NCBI GenBank assembly: GCA_016744655.1
Contig: JADGDY010000001.1
Span: 60,912 to 124,911 of the forward strand
DNA length: 64,000 nucleotides
Reading direction: 5' to 3'
Origin: Bacteroidales bacterium
GTDB taxonomy: Bacteria > Bacteroidota > Bacteroidia > Bacteroidales > UBA12170
Each line of letters starts with the position of its first letter. Positions within the stretch are counted from its first letter, which is position 1. The notes beneath the pieces are model-generated. The model did no database searches. It was not told where the DNA came from and saw only the letters and a list, made by a program, of their open reading frames with translations. The translations under genes were made by a program, and so were the position numbers. Shown here one piece after another: positions 63,184-64,000 of this stretch.

Positions 63184-63231
63184 CAAAATTAGAGGAGACT
63201 AATTAGATATCTTTTGACTTATATCAAAAAG
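63184..63231 (-). promoter_or_regulatory. FNR-like box and -7 element of the radical SAM unit
   Basis: The core TTGACTTATATCAA (63214-63227) matches TTGAT-N4-ATCAA at nine of ten fixed positions inside a longer palindrome CTTTTGA/TCAAAAAG (63211-63231). On the minus strand, TAATTTTG (63184-63191) is a full -7 match. The gap between the two is 19 bases, the same as at 60164-60211. The Crp/Fnr-family gene ends 4 bases away. Confidence 0.72.
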
Positions 63232-63234
63232 TGT

Positions 63235-63966
63235 TTATTTATTTCGAATACGGCTAAGGGTCTCTTGAGAAATACCGAGGAAAGTAGCAATTTGACCCAA
63301 TTTTACCCTTTGCTCAATAAGAGGAAAGTGGGTTTGTAAAAGGTCGTATTTTTCCTTTGCTGATAAAAAGCTCCAGCTTTTAGAGAAATAATCTAGGAAG
63401 GCTAAAATTTCCTCCGCAAGTAGACGAGCAAAGTTGCCAAAAGCAGGAAAATCAGCAATTAGTTTTTGGTACTTTTCGAAAGTGATTTCAAACAAAACAC
63501 AATCTTCGAGACAGGCTATTTCTTCGAAACCAGGTTTTTGAGCGTAGAAACTATACCAAGCAGTATCAAACTGATTTTCATTATAAAACCAAGAAGATAC
63601 TTGTTTACCATCATGGTAATAATAGTTATGCATTAAACCCTGATCAATAAAATATAGTTTATTGGCATGTCGGTCTTGTTTTAATAAAACATCACCTGCT
63701 TTGGTTTCTATTCTATGAAAATCCTGCTCAATTCGCGCTCTCAATTCAGAACTGATATAGCAGCGAGTACCGATAAATTGTAATAATTTTTGCACTGAAG
63801 GTGTTTTCTTTTGATTTGGGTGTAAAGATAAATTGTTTTTTGGCTTATTAGCTGCGGGTAGAAAAACCCGATTCATTGGATTTATTTCTCCAATGTAAGG
63901 GATAAAAGCCTTGAGCATAGCAAGAGTATTAATACCCTGGATAATTGAGGACATAAATTCAAACAT
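63235..63966 (-). CDS. Crp/Fnr-family transcriptional regulator
   Basis: A 243-residue regulator. Residues about 60-175 are a cyclic-nucleotide-type beta barrel (IETKAGDVLLKQDRHANKLYFIDQGLMHNYYY), then the dimer helix and a short helix-turn-helix at the very end (VKLGQIATFLGISQETLSRIRNK). The recognition helix has E-xx-S-R, the residues by which FNR reads TTGA half-sites. FNR-type Fe-S cysteines are absent, so the signal may be heme, nitric oxide or a nucleotide. The first 55 residues are an extension without homology to the core; a start at 63876 (MNRVFL) is possible. It sits next to a unit with an FNR-like box. Confidence 0.85.
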   Translation of the reverse strand: MFEFMSSIIQGINTLAMLKAFIPYIGEINPMNRVFLPAANKPKNNLSLHPNQKKTPSVQKLLQFIGTRCYISSELRARIEQDFHRIETKAGDVLLKQDRHANKLYFIDQGLMHNYYYHDGKQVSSWFYNENQFDTAWYSFYAQKPGFEEIACLEDCVLFEITFEKYQKLIADFPAFGNFARLLAEEILAFLDYFSKSWSFLSAKEKYDLLQTHFPLIEQRVKLGQIATFLGISQETLSRIRNK

Positions 63967-64000
63967 TATTTGGTATCAAAATTTCATATTATCCTTGACC

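Noticed and set aside
1..64000. tRNA, rRNA, insertion sequences or phage genes
   Set aside because: I looked for CCA-ending clover-leaf patterns, transposase motifs, terminal inverted repeats with target duplications and phage structural genes and could not support any.

Overview
The window is a stretch of a low-GC Bacteroidota chromosome. This rests on several signals: promoters of the TAnnTTTG (-7) type recur in front of genes; there are two proteins with type IX secretion C-terminal sorting domains; a sphingolipid plus inositol-lipid gene set is present; and there are DUF5686/CarboxypepD_reg outer-membrane proteins and LytTR, short Crp/Fnr and AraC regulators of Bacteroidota type. I see no rRNA, tRNA, transposase, phage or CRISPR. 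A marine or sediment member of the Bacteroidales/Marinilabiliales kind is plausible, but the lineage is inference.

Layout. (1) Bases 1-5631: end of a glycoside hydrolase, a GPH-type sugar:cation symporter, a GH94-like (GH149/GH161-type) glucan phosphorylase and a ribokinase-like kinase, which together look like a route for uptake and phosphorolysis of beta-glucan oligosaccharides. (2) Bases 7188-18364: an eleven-gene, tightly packed plus-strand operon that joins inositol-lipid synthesis (PI-phosphate synthase, inositol-phosphate synthase, PgpA-like phosphatase, GtrA) to ceramide synthesis (serine palmitoyltransferase, GNAT-type ceramide synthase, CerR-type reductase) and ends in an AUR1-like PAP2 enzyme and a lipoprotein phosphoesterase. 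It plausibly makes inositol phosphoceramide from start to finish. (3) Bases 18423-34045: housekeeping and accessory genes (Ogt, proline dehydrogenase, U32 protein, sugar transferase, malic enzyme), two secreted T9SS proteins, an ECF sigma factor paired with a membrane/beta-barrel protein, and repeat-filled spacers, including a 10-bp-period satellite.

(4) Bases 34149-38317: an AraC regulator and a downstream reductase/SDR/metallohydrolase operon that share a matching inverted-repeat site. (5) Bases 38360-43640: a minus-strand run with an M28 peptidase, a TetR regulator with its own operator, CutC, and small proteins. (6) Bases 43815-50301: a signalling island. A free-standing cobalamin-binding sensor with the W-x9-EH motif of CarH photoreceptors, a 153-residue orphan protein, a soluble histidine kinase and a receiver-kinase hybrid form one operon, which converges on a LytTR response regulator and a TPR histidine kinase. 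This is my best candidate for an undescribed system. (7) Bases 50587-58736: a TPR/AraC-HTH regulator, an oxidoreductase, a YafY/WYL regulator, duplicated WG-repeat proteins, a GyrI-like protein and small membrane proteins. (8) Bases 58886-63966: a Crp/Fnr-family gene and two transcription units (radical SAM plus ABC-like membrane protein plus outer-membrane protein; lipoprotein plus VOC protein). Each unit has an FNR-like box exactly 19 bases upstream of an identical -7 element, so they look like a small regulon.

Start codons were moved downstream of the longest frame where a signal peptide, a promoter element or family alignment required it. All assignments come from reading motifs; no database search was possible.
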